A stretch of DNA of 64,000 bases from JADKCL01 sp046329055 (lineage in GTDB: Bacteria > Bacteroidota > Bacteroidia > J057 > JADKCL01). Each line of letters begins with the position of its first letter. The stretch's first letter is position 1. Made by a program: the position numbers and the translations under genes. The notes under the pieces were generated by a model. It was not told the origin of the DNA. It did not search any database and saw nothing but the letters and a program-made list of their open reading frames with translations. Positions 18,491 through 26,063 of this stretch are shown here, in pieces. The stretch is from assembly GCA_046329055.1 (NCBI GenBank), contig JAXLVK010000006.1:36479-100478 (forward strand), in the 5' to 3' direction.

Positions 18491-20269
18491 CTATTCTTCG
18501 TCGGCTAGGAAGAACTGTCCGGGATCATAGCAGGGCCGCTGACCATACCATCCCAGGTTCTTCAGGCGCTTGTTGTAGGCGATGCGCGCCGCATTGGCAA
18601 ACAGCAATGTATAGGGCTGATCGTCATACAGAATCTGTTGGACCTTGCGGTGGAGGTCTGCCCGCTTGGCGTCGTCCCATTCGTGCACAATGCGCTCCAT
18701 GGTGCTGTCGGCGGCGGCATTGCTGTAGCTGCCCCAGTTGTATCCTTGATTCAGGATCTGGCTGCTGTGGAAAAGTGAGAAGAAGTCCTGCTCGTCGCTG
18801 TCATAGACCCAGCCCCCGAGCCAAGCCTCGATTTCATGCTTCTTGAGGCGGTCCAGCAAGACTGAGCCTTCCAGCTCCTGCGTCTCCACCTGTATCCCGG
18901 CATGCTTGAACTTGTCCACCACGTGGCGGGCAATGCTCTTCCGCAATTCGTTTCCTCGTTTGAAGCAGAGCGTAAATGCAAAATCGACCTTCTTGCCCTG
19001 CACGACCTTGTCCAGGATGCCATTGCCATCGGAATCCACCCAGCCTGCCTCTGCCAGCAGCGACTTCGCCTTGGCTTCGTCGTAGCCGATGGGTTTCAGG
19101 GTCTTGTTGTGCTCGGGGCGTTTGTGGTAAACCATCGAGGTGATGGGCTCCGCTGTTCCGAAGAGGACGCTGTTGATCAATTCCTCGACGTTCACCAAGT
19201 GACTCATCGCCCTGCGGACACGGACATCTGCGAAAAATGTCTTGTCCGGCGCATCGGCGATATGCTGATTCCAGCCGATGTATTCATAGAAAGGGTAGGG
19301 GACGTGGGCCTTGCCGAAGTGCTTGTCAAATGCCTCACCCTTCATTTCCTCCTCGTATTGGTAGGGCTCGAAGTCCTCCGCAAAGTCGATTTCGCCGCTT
19401 TGGAGCGCCAGGAAGGCCGTCTGATGGTCCGGAATCACCTTGTAGATGAGGGTGTCCATGCCCTGTTGGGAAAATGGATCGTTGACTCCGGCGTTCCAAT
19501 AATGCTCATTCCGGACAAATCTCACGAACTGCCCCGTCTTCCAGCCATCAAATACATACCTCCCCGACCCAACGATGTAGCCTTTTTCCCGCTGAAATTT
19601 CTCGTCCTCGAAAAAGTCGGCGAATTCCACCATGGAGGCCTTGTAGGGTTTGCCCACTGTGTCGCGGGACTCGTCGCTGTTGCGGGCATCCAGGATGGTA
19701 TAGCCGTCGCTCAGGTTGTTGGGATCGTAGATGTGCTTGGGGATCACGAAAAAGTTGATTGCCATCCTGTTCAGGCTGAACGGCCCAGATTCCTTGAGTT
19801 TGAACTCGACCCTGCGGTCATCCAATGCGATGCAATCGATGAAATTGTTCAATTCCGCCCGGCGCGGTGCCGATGATACGAACGGGTTCATGAGCGCCTT
19901 GAAGGAAAAGACGACATCCTCGGTGGTCAGCGGCAGGCCGTCAGCGAAGTGCACGCCTTGGCGCAACGTGAAGGTGAAGCTCAGCTTGTCCTCGGAGACG
20001 ATCGGCATGGACTCGGCGAGTCGTGGGCTGAGTTCCAGCGTCTTGGGGTCCATGGCCACCAAGTGCTCGAAGAGCAGGTTGTGCAAAGGCACCGTGGTAG
20101 CACCGACAGTATTGACGGGGTTGAGCCCGGCAGGGTCCTCCATCATGTGTAGGATCATGGTCTTGCGACGTCCTTTAGCAGGATTGTCGTCCGGACCCTT
20201 TCCGCATGCACCGGCAAGGATCACCACGAATCCCCATGCTGCTAATAGCCAGGGTTTTGCACGAAACAT
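18491..20269 (-). CDS. Family 5 extracellular solute-binding lipoprotein (OppA/DppA-like), first copy
   Basis: 592 residues from the ATG at 20267-20269 (MFRAKPWLLAAWG) with lipobox LAGAC; the reading frame stays open upstream to 20392, but that stretch overlaps the tRNA-Ser promoter. Family-5 features: SPRLAESMPIVSEDKLSFTF, LTTEDVVFSFKAL, GSGRYVFDGWKTGQFVRF, and EAGWVDSDGNGILDKVV. It is only distantly similar to the second copy, so the two may bind different ligands for one channel. It is the first gene of the transport unit; no gene for the ATP-hydrolysing subunits follows in the window. Confidence 0.88.
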   Translation of the reverse strand: MFRAKPWLLAAWGFVVILAGACGKGPDDNPAKGRRKTMILHMMEDPAGLNPVNTVGATTVPLHNLLFEHLVAMDPKTLELSPRLAESMPIVSEDKLSFTFTLRQGVHFADGLPLTTEDVVFSFKALMNPFVSSAPRRAELNNFIDCIALDDRRVEFKLKESGPFSLNRMAINFFVIPKHIYDPNNLSDGYTILDARNSDESRDTVGKPYKASMVEFADFFEDEKFQREKGYIVGSGRYVFDGWKTGQFVRFVRNEHYWNAGVNDPFSQQGMDTLIYKVIPDHQTAFLALQSGEIDFAEDFEPYQYEEEMKGEAFDKHFGKAHVPYPFYEYIGWNQHIADAPDKTFFADVRVRRAMSHLVNVEELINSVLFGTAEPITSMVYHKRPEHNKTLKPIGYDEAKAKSLLAEAGWVDSDGNGILDKVVQGKKVDFAFTLCFKRGNELRKSIARHVVDKFKHAGIQVETQELEGSVLLDRLKKHEIEAWLGGWVYDSDEQDFFSLFHSSQILNQGYNWGSYSNAAADSTMERIVHEWDDAKRADLHRKVQQILYDDQPYTLLFANAARIAYNKRLKNLGWYGQRPCYDPGQFFLADEE

Positions 20270-20324
20270 CTTGGTCACCGATCTCAAAAGGCATCTAAAA
20301 TAGGAAAAAAACTTCAAAAAACTA

Positions 20325-20354
20325 TTGCGTGAGTCCAAAGCCTGCGTATATTTG
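20325..20354 (+). promoter_or_regulatory. Promoter of tRNA-Ser
   Basis: TTG (20325-20327), 19 bp spacer, then TATATTTG (20347-20354), an exact Bacteroidota TTG-N19-TAnnTTTG promoter. The tRNA starts 11 bp after the -7 box. It lies in the short gap between the divergent binding-protein gene and the tRNA. Confidence 0.75.
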
Positions 20355-20364
20355 CACACGCTTT

Positions 20365-20453
20365 GGAGAGGTGGGTGAGTGGCTGAAACCAACGGTTTGC
20401 TAAACCGTCATATCCAGTAATGGGTATCGCGGGTTCGAATCCCGCCCCCTCCG
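20365..20453 (+). tRNA. tRNA-Ser (GCT)
   Basis: Class II tRNA with a long variable arm. Acceptor GGAGAGG pairs with CCCCTCC except one A-C mismatch at pair 5-68. The anticodon stem ACGGT/ACCGT encloses TTGCTAA, so the anticodon is GCT (codons AGC and AGU). The T arm GCGGG-TTCGAAT-CCCGC is perfect. The CCA end is not encoded (GCCG follows). Its own promoter precedes it and an intrinsic terminator follows. Confidence 0.95.
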
Positions 20454-20470
20454 CCGCCAATTGAAAATCT

Positions 20471-20497
20471 CCCCAGGACATCGTCGTGGGGTTTTTT
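20471..20497 (+). terminator. Intrinsic terminator after tRNA-Ser
   Basis: CCCCA (20471-20475) pairs with TGGGG (20487-20491) around an 11-base loop that can pair further. A run of six T follows directly. Confidence 0.65.
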
Positions 20498-20533
20498 CTT
20501 TGAAAAAATTCAACGGTATTAGCAGCCGTTGAT

Positions 20534-20608
20534 CGAGGTGTAGCGCAGTCCGGTTAGCGCACCTGCTTTGGGAGCAGGGGGCCGCAGGTTCGAATCCTGC
20601 TACCTCGA
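20534..20608 (+). tRNA. tRNA-Pro (TGG)
   Basis: Acceptor CGAGGTG pairs with TACCTCG (one G-T wobble). D arm is TAGCGCAGTCCGGTTAGCGCA. Anticodon stem CCTGC/GCAGG encloses TTTGGGA, so the anticodon is TGG. T arm is GCAGG-TTCGAAT-CCTGC. Discriminator A is followed by an encoded CCA at 20609-20611. A 7-bp hairpin (20613-20629) without a T-run follows. Confidence 0.95.
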
Positions 20609-20699
20609 CCACGCCGTGCGATGCACGGCACTCGCAGTGCCAGTGTGGAGCATGTGCACAGGAGTTCCTCCTGAGCCGCTCCAAATCACAAGCTGTCAC

Positions 20700-20773
<74 letters not shown>

Positions 20774-20811
20774 CTTTGATTGTCAGCGAGTTATGTGATG
20801 GATGAGAGTGG

Positions 20812-20829
20812 TGCAAATTTCCATTTGCA
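20812..20829. repeat. Inverted repeat in the gap after the tRNA cluster
   Basis: TGCAAAT and ATTTGCA form 7-bp arms around TTCC. It sits between tRNA-Arg and the 3' end of the epimerase-like gene. It may be a weak transcription end for either side, but there is no clear T-run. Confidence 0.35.
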
Positions 20830-20882
20830 TACAATTTCGAAGCAAAATCTCCTTCTGCTCCCCGATTCTTCCCACGTACGTC

Positions 20883-22523
20883 CTAGTTTTTCCGCATTTC
20901 CTCAACCTGAAATGACCGCACAACTGGGTCAGGTTGCCAATAGGGAAATGAGTAGAAAAAGGAATACCATCCGGAAACCGGCGGTGAGAATGGTTGCTCC
21001 AGGTCGGTGATGACCTGCTCCGTATTCCACTTGGCGATCTCGTGCTCCACAAACCGGGTCCTGGAATGCCGATAAAAGACAGTGGGCTCACAGACATTTT
21101 CGGCATCGAGGTTCACCATGTATGTTTTGGTGCTGTCCAGGTAAATCCGCCGGTTGAGGGTGTCGAAGACGAACATCGGGACAGATTGGCTCCGCAGGCT
21201 GAAGTAGCGGCCCTGTTCCAACGTGATTTCGGGCTGCTTGCGGTCGGCAGCGGTTAGATGTAGTAATTGAATCGGTTTGCTCGACCTGAAAATCAGCGAA
21301 CTATCTGTAATCAATACTTGCATTTCAACCGAAGGTCGCCCTACTATTTCACCAGTGACATTGTAGGCCGCCCCACTGGGGACTTTGGTCGTCAATTCTA
21401 CCCAGGTAGTGCTGTCGGGAAGGGTGATTTGAGATTTTTTCCGCGATTTCAACACTTTAGGTGAATTCTTTGGGCCGATGGAGAGAGAGGCGTCGGGAAT
21501 CGGTTCAGTCGCTCGCAGGAAGCGGTCCATGGCAAACCTGGGCATCGTGTCGCGACGAAGTTCCAGCGGTTCCGAAAATTGGTATTCCGGCCTTCGGTAG
21601 CAAGTGATCACCCGGTCATACCTCCCATACGCCCAATGTCCCCAAATCTGCAACTGCCTGATAAACTGAGGATTGTGATAGACCTCAGCAAGGTGCGCCA
21701 TTTGGGCCTGCTCATACCGCATGTATTGATCGGTCACGTACCGGGTTTGCCGGCAATAGTTGGTCCATTCATGGCTGTCGTAGGAGGGAAGGGTCTTGCA
21801 CAGCGATGCATAGGTCTGGTCGTGGACCTTGCGCGCCAAGGTATCGTCTGGGAAAAACAAGGTGTACTCGTAGAGGCCGATCAGGCCATTGATGAAGCCA
21901 TTGAGCACCTGTGGCAGCAGCGTGGTGCCCGGGTATTCCTCGATCCATGGGTACCCTTCGGGAGTCTTGCTGAGTGTGCCGCCCTCATTCACAGGCTCGA
22001 GCATCATCTGCGCAATCTTGGGAGTCATGTTCAAGGCCGCCGTGTCTCCCGTGAGGTCATAGTACCGGAGCAGGTAGCTCAGCGCCACGCCCTGTGTCAT
22101 GCCGGAATACCAGGGCGCCTTCATATCCTTGTAATTGTACCGATAGGGCAGGCCGATGCGCTTCCCGTCCAGGCTGTATTCCAGTCTTCCCTTTTGCAAG
22201 AAATATTGGAATTGAGCAATCACGTTCTTGTAGCTGTTCGAGTCGGCAGTCTCCTTGAACCTGTCGTAGTGCATGATCCCGAAAAGGCAGATCGAAAGGG
22301 GATGGTATTCGCCCTTTTGCATGATGATCCCCGCAGTGTCCGGCCTGCGTTCGTACTGCAACAACCACAGCCTCGGGTCAATCTGCTCCGTGAAGCACGA
22401 GTACCGGGGCAGCTTCGGGTGCTGGGAAAATCCCACTCCGATCAAGAGTAGCAAGGTCAAAGCGCAAATCAGCAGGTTGACTTGAATGGTCAATCCTTGA
22501 TTGCGATTGATGGTCAGCGGCAT
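20883..22523 (-). CDS. D-glucuronyl C5-epimerase C-terminal domain protein
   Basis: 546 residues with an N-terminal signal peptide or anchor (about residues 15-33). Residues about 130-330 carry the GLCE C-terminal domain pattern: APWYSGMTQGVALSYLLRYY, TGD, then YPWIEEYPG and QVLNGFINGLIGLYEY. In animals this domain turns D-glucuronate into L-iduronate in heparan sulfate; bacterial members act on uronate polymers or remain untested. The about 200 C-terminal residues are beta-rich and not recognised. It lies alone between the tRNA cluster and the aldolase-like gene, with no glycan-synthesis partners nearby. Family assignment is by motif; activity is inferred. Confidence 0.75.
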   Translation of the reverse strand: MPLTINRNQGLTIQVNLLICALTLLLLIGVGFSQHPKLPRYSCFTEQIDPRLWLLQYERRPDTAGIIMQKGEYHPLSICLFGIMHYDRFKETADSNSYKNVIAQFQYFLQKGRLEYSLDGKRIGLPYRYNYKDMKAPWYSGMTQGVALSYLLRYYDLTGDTAALNMTPKIAQMMLEPVNEGGTLSKTPEGYPWIEEYPGTTLLPQVLNGFINGLIGLYEYTLFFPDDTLARKVHDQTYASLCKTLPSYDSHEWTNYCRQTRYVTDQYMRYEQAQMAHLAEVYHNPQFIRQLQIWGHWAYGRYDRVITCYRRPEYQFSEPLELRRDTMPRFAMDRFLRATEPIPDASLSIGPKNSPKVLKSRKKSQITLPDSTTWVELTTKVPSGAAYNVTGEIVGRPSVEMQVLITDSSLIFRSSKPIQLLHLTAADRKQPEITLEQGRYFSLRSQSVPMFVFDTLNRRIYLDSTKTYMVNLDAENVCEPTVFYRHSRTRFVEHEIAKWNTEQVITDLEQPFSPPVSGWYSFFYSFPYWQPDPVVRSFQVEEMRKN

Positions 22524-22568
22524 TGATGAAAGATACGATTCTTTCTGGAACGGCTGGGGAGGAAAACC

Positions 22569-23999
22569 TCACTGCCCCCGCCGACCGCGCAGGATTTTCA
22601 CGAAGCTCCGCGAACGCAGTTCGTCCAGCGTCAGGCCCGTTGCCAGTGCCTCTGCTTCAGTGATGGCACCGCAGTTCAGCGCGGCGATGAAGTAGTTCAG
22701 CAGGCCCTGACCAGTCGCGGCGTCGTCGAAGATATCACCCGACAAGGTCACGCGGGCAGCGGCTTGCATGAAGTTGCGCAGGCGGGCGGCGGCATCCTCG
22801 TAGCTCTCCAGGAAGAAGGAGTAAACTGCAGCGTAACGCACCGGGAACTGCGCGGGGTGCAGGTCCCAGCCTTGGTAGAAGCCATTGTAGAGCGAATGCC
22901 GGACGTGGTCGTAGCCGAGCTTCCAGGCATTGTGGACCACGTCCATGTTTTCCAGGATTTGGACCGGGCTCAGGTTGTCGCCACGGTGTGGGCCCACGGG
23001 CATCACATTCGTTGCGCCATCTGCGAGCATGAGTCCTGTATGGCCGAGCGCCACGCGCGTCATGTGGTGGGCGAAGTCGCAAACCGGGTGCGACATGGCT
23101 TGGTATTTGGCGGTGATGTTACAGCTCGCGGTGTAGTCATAAGTGCCAAATGCCGTTGCGACCATGCGGCCCCGGGCCGCGTCCATGAACCGGCGCAATG
23201 GATTGGTGCCGTCTTCGGCCATGATGGCTTGGGTCTGCTCGACCATGATCTCCATCTTCAGGTCGCCCGGATTCAATGCCGAATTCGCCTCGATCACCTC
23301 AAAGAGGTCGATCAACGCAGTGATTTGCTCGGGGATCGTCACCTTGGGCAGCATCACCACGAAATTCTCAGGCAGGCGGCCGTTCGTCTCGGCAATCAAG
23401 GTGGAGACGAAGATGTCCAGCGTCCGCAATCCGCGGTCCTTCAGGTCCTCAGTGAACGGCTTGATCCGGATGCCGATGAAAGGAGGGAGGCTGCCAGCCT
23501 GCATGCCCTTTGCGACTTCCAATGCCGCGCGCTCCGCATGGAGATCCTCTTCCTCGTCGCTGCGGTTGCCAAATCCATCCTCAAAATCGATGCGGAAATC
23601 CTCCAGGGGTTCGCGCTTGAGCTTGGCGACCATTTTGTTGTAAATGGTATAGCTCAGCCAAGCTGGATCGCTTTTGCCCTGGCCCGCAGGCATCGCAGCG
23701 AGCCTTGCCTCAAGCGCAGCCACCTCCTCCAATGCCGTTGGCAGCGCCTCGTGCCCGGTCAGTCCAAGCGCCTTGGCCATCACGCAGAAGTTCGGCGCGT
23801 ACAGGTCCAGGTGGTTAAGGGCCGCTTTCCCCATCTTCTCAGCGATGTCGCCTGTGAAGAGGTTGGCGCCACCATAAACGGTATGGACGGGCTGACGCTG
23901 CCCGGTATCGCCGGGATAACGTTGCTGAAATGCCCGGTTGGCGGCGCTGAGCGGGGCAAAGATGCGGTCCTTGTCGGAGGCTGGAATGGAGGATTTCAT
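22569..23999 (-). CDS. DUF6986-type HpcH/HpaI aldolase/citrate-lyase-like protein
   Basis: 476 residues from the ATG at 23997-23999 (MKSSIPASDKDRIFAP); the frame is open to 24101, but that part enters the divergent promoter gap. It looks like the TIM-barrel CitE/HpcH/malate-synthase-like family with acidic metal-ligand motifs: RIDFEDGFGNRSDEEE, VVMLPKVTIPEQ, EIMVEQTQAIM and AFGTYDYTASCNI, plus GPHRGDNLSP. I recall this family as DUF6986, sometimes labelled phosphoenolpyruvate kinase and sometimes near purine-degradation genes. Its place 1.2 kb from a full urate-to-ureidoglycolate operon lacking a ureidoglycolate lyase suggests a role on ureidoglycolate or glyoxylate. That role is inference. 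Confidence 0.65.
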   Translation of the reverse strand: MKSSIPASDKDRIFAPLSAANRAFQQRYPGDTGQRQPVHTVYGGANLFTGDIAEKMGKAALNHLDLYAPNFCVMAKALGLTGHEALPTALEEVAALEARLAAMPAGQGKSDPAWLSYTIYNKMVAKLKREPLEDFRIDFEDGFGNRSDEEEDLHAERAALEVAKGMQAGSLPPFIGIRIKPFTEDLKDRGLRTLDIFVSTLIAETNGRLPENFVVMLPKVTIPEQITALIDLFEVIEANSALNPGDLKMEIMVEQTQAIMAEDGTNPLRRFMDAARGRMVATAFGTYDYTASCNITAKYQAMSHPVCDFAHHMTRVALGHTGLMLADGATNVMPVGPHRGDNLSPVQILENMDVVHNAWKLGYDHVRHSLYNGFYQGWDLHPAQFPVRYAAVYSFFLESYEDAAARLRNFMQAAARVTLSGDIFDDAATGQGLLNYFIAALNCGAITEAEALATGLTLDELRSRSFVKILRGRRGQ

Positions 24000-24088
24000 G
24001 CGTTGAGCGAAAATTTGGGCGGAAAGATAGGGAAATGGGTGAAAAGTCTGGCGAGAGCACTTTCCGAACTTTCTCGCAAATTCACACC

Positions 24089-24865
24089 ATGCAAAACTCA
24101 CCTACGTTGCCGACTCCAAGGCATGCCGCAGTAGCCAAGCTCGTGACCCAATTTTTCAAGGGGCTGCCGGAGACTGATACAATCTTGGTGGTGAATTCCT
24201 GTGCCCGTGGGCAGGCGACGGCGGACAGCGACCTGGATTTTGCGGTATTGCTCAAGGAGGGGGAAGGCTCGAAATGCGGGGATTTGGAGCGGAAATGGCT
24301 GGAATTCATCCAAGGCGAGGCGGCCTACCATGCCTTCAAGGACTCTGGACCGCACGCCCACGTCCATCTCGATGTGATCGACGGGCAATTCGGCTGGAGC
24401 GAATGGGATGAAGGAGGCGGGCCGGACTTTTTCGAGGTGGAAATCGGGAACAGGATCGCGCACTCAGCGCCGATGGGCAAGGTCGGATCGCATTTCAAGT
24501 CATTGAAAAAGAAGTGGCTGCCATACTATGATGAGGAAACGCGGCTCCATCGCCTGGAAATGGTTGTCAAGGGCTGCAACTACCACATCGACCATGCGGT
24601 CATATCCGTGCACCGTGGCCTGAATTTCCATGCATTTGACCTGCTCTACCGGGCGATGCAGGAGTTCTTGCAGGCGTTGTTCATTTCACGAAAGGTCTAT
24701 CCATTGGCTTACAACAAATGGATCCGCTACCAAATCGAGGACATACTGGGCATGATGGCGGTCTATGTGGAGTTGGAAAGATGGCTTGCCTTCCTCGCGA
24801 TGGATACCAATGCGGTGGTACACCGTGCGGAGGAGTTGAAGGCGATGCTGCAGAAGTACGTGTAG
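24089..24865 (+). CDS. Nucleotidyltransferase-domain protein (MNT/KNTase-like) with helical C-terminal domain
   Basis: 258 residues from the ATG at 24089 (MQNSPTLPTPRH). The polymerase-beta fold signature is VNSCARGQATADSDLDFAVLL (usual GS replaced by NS, both Asp of DxD present), with a third acidic residue likely in HVHLDVID. The C-terminal half is alpha-helical and resembles the HEPN/KNTase-C type substrate domain (MQEFLQALFISRKVYPLAYNKW). Such proteins transfer nucleotides to drugs, RNA or proteins, or act as antitoxins. It is divergent from the aldolase-like gene and no matching toxin is adjacent. Activity unknown. Confidence 0.7.
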   Translation: MQNSPTLPTPRHAAVAKLVTQFFKGLPETDTILVVNSCARGQATADSDLDFAVLLKEGEGSKCGDLERKWLEFIQGEAAYHAFKDSGPHAHVHLDVIDGQFGWSEWDEGGGPDFFEVEIGNRIAHSAPMGKVGSHFKSLKKKWLPYYDEETRLHRLEMVVKGCNYHIDHAVISVHRGLNFHAFDLLYRAMQEFLQALFISRKVYPLAYNKWIRYQIEDILGMMAVYVELERWLAFLAMDTNAVVHRAEELKAMLQKYV

Positions 24866-24902
24866 CAGTGGTTGAAGCTGGTTGTTTGAATTAGTGGCTA
24901 AC

Positions 24903-25042
24903 TTATAGCCAATCGTTCAGTTCCGCGTCGGCCTCCTCCTCTGTGAAGTATTCTCCTGCAATCATCGCCGCTCTGATGTCGAGCAGTTCATTTTCGTCCT
25001 CGGGGTCCAATACGATTGCTGTTTTCGGTAATCTGCTGACTC
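24903..25042 (-). pseudogene. Second antitoxin-like unit, out of frame with the first
   Basis: Read in the third minus frame this stretch gives NELLDIRAAMIAGEYFTEEE... ending DWL and a TAA at 24903-24905. It is clearly related to the unit just upstream (LLLIEAQQEILDGEYYTQEE ... VEDW). No ATG starts it; only TTG codons are available and the upstream unit runs over it in another frame. It is therefore either a frameshifted second half of a two-unit protein or a TTG-started small gene overlapping its neighbour. Confidence 0.4.
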
Positions 25043-25213
25043 CCAATCCTCCACCATTTTCTCCACCTCTTCCTGAGTGTAATACTCTCCGTCCAGTATT
25101 TCCTGTTGCGCTTCAATAAGCAGTAGTTCTTCCGAAGGGGAAAGTTCCAGCAAACTACCCTGCTCCAACAGCGGATCTGAAACATGCATGAGTGATCCTT
25201 GGGAATTGGCCAT
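24962..25213 (-). CDS. Small acidic antitoxin-like protein
   Basis: About 83 residues from the ATG at 25213 (MANSQGSL); an ATG at 25189 is also possible. The core SEELLLIEAQQEILDGEYYTQEEVEKMVEDW resembles short acidic antitoxin/addiction-module proteins of Bacteroidota (helical, with GEYYT followed by EEV). The remaining C-terminal tail (SADYRKQQSYWTPRTK) looks out of frame, and a second related unit in another frame follows. It starts 5 bp inside the end of uraH, so it may be read from the purine operon. No toxin gene is visible next to it. Confidence 0.45.
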   Translation of the reverse strand: MANSQGSLMHVSDPLLEQGSLLELSPSEELLLIEAQQEILDGEYYTQEEVEKMVEDWESADYRKQQSYWTPRTKMNCSTSERR

Positions 25214-25217
25214 CCCT

Positions 25218-25559
25218 TCAACTCCCCCGGTAGGTAGAATACCCAAACGGATTCAGCAGCAGCGGGACATGGTAATGCGATGCATCCGTCACGTCAAATA
25301 CGATGGAAATGAACGGATAGAAGCATTTGCGGCCGCCGTCCAGGAAGTAATCCTCGATCTCGAATACCAACCGGTAGGCGCTCGGGGGAAGGGGCTCATT
25401 GTTGGGGAGCAGGTTCGGCACGCGGCCGTCGCTGTTGGTGATGCCGCTGGCGATGATCTCCCACTGGTAGCCGGGAACGGGCTTTTCGAGGCGGATGGGC
25501 ACTCCGGCTGCGGGCTTGCCCAATGAGGTGTCGAGGATGTGGGTCGTGATCTGACTCAT
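25218..25559 (-). CDS. uraH: 5-hydroxyisourate hydrolase
   Basis: 113 residues, the normal length for the transthyretin-related enzyme. It opens with THILDTSLGKPAAGVP (catalytic His7) and ends with the diagnostic tetrapeptide YRGS. It hydrolyses 5-hydroxyisourate, the product of urate oxidation, to OHCU in the cytosol. Its ATG overlaps the uraD stop by 4 bp (ATGA). It is the last metabolic gene of the xdhA-to-uraH operon. Confidence 0.95.
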   Translation of the reverse strand: MSQITTHILDTSLGKPAAGVPIRLEKPVPGYQWEIIASGITNSDGRVPNLLPNNEPLPPSAYRLVFEIEDYFLDGGRKCFYPFISIVFDVTDASHYHVPLLLNPFGYSTYRGS

Positions 25560-26062
25560 GAGGCTAGGAGTTTCTGAAGGCGAATATGCGTGATTTTCAT
25601 TTGCTCACCCATGGCGATGCGGATTTCGTCTTCGGGCGCATTCGGCAGGCGCGATTTGAGGATTTCGAGCATCTCAGGGGCGGATTTCCCGGTTGCGCAG
25701 ACAATGAAGATGTAGCCGAACTTGGCTTCATAGGCAACATTCCCGTCCGCCAATGCCTGCAAGACATCGTCCGTAGCAGTATTGACGCCGCTTTGCTCGC
25801 CGGATGCCCAGGTTGCAGTGCTCGCGAATTTCTTGGCCAGTTCCTCCTTGCCGCCGATGCGTGGATGGTGTTTGAAGGCCTCCAGTCCGTCCTCCACCGT
25901 GCAGTGGTCCCAAGCCGTCTGCGCGGTCATCACCAAGTCTTCCTCGTTTTCGAAGGGCATGGCCTTGAACATGAGGTCCACCCAAGTTTGACTGCCACAG
26001 CAGCGTTCCAGTGCCTCGCGCGCCTCAGCCGCAGGCAGCCGATTCAGTTCCAGGATCGTCAT
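25556..26062 (-). CDS. uraD: OHCU decarboxylase
   Basis: 168 residues. 2-oxo-4-hydroxy-4-carboxy-5-ureidoimidazoline decarboxylase converts OHCU to (S)-allantoin. Family motifs: ALERCCGSQTWVDLMF near the start, FKHHPRIGG with the catalytic His, EQSGV, YEAKFGYIFIVCATGKSAPEML and the C-terminal helix. It lies between alc (1 bp gap) and uraH (4 bp overlap). Together with uraH it removes the unstable products made by PuuD and yields only the S-isomer of allantoin. Confidence 0.95.
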   Translation of the reverse strand: MTILELNRLPAAEAREALERCCGSQTWVDLMFKAMPFENEEDLVMTAQTAWDHCTVEDGLEAFKHHPRIGGKEELAKKFASTATWASGEQSGVNTATDDVLQALADGNVAYEAKFGYIFIVCATGKSAPEMLEILKSRLPNAPEDEIRIAMGEQMKITHIRLQKLLAS

Positions 26063-26063
26063 C

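Noticed and set aside
20400..20699. 99-residue minus-strand reading frame with RGRDSNPRYPLLD
   Set aside because: It is the antisense translation of tRNA-Ser and tRNA-Pro, a classic false protein.
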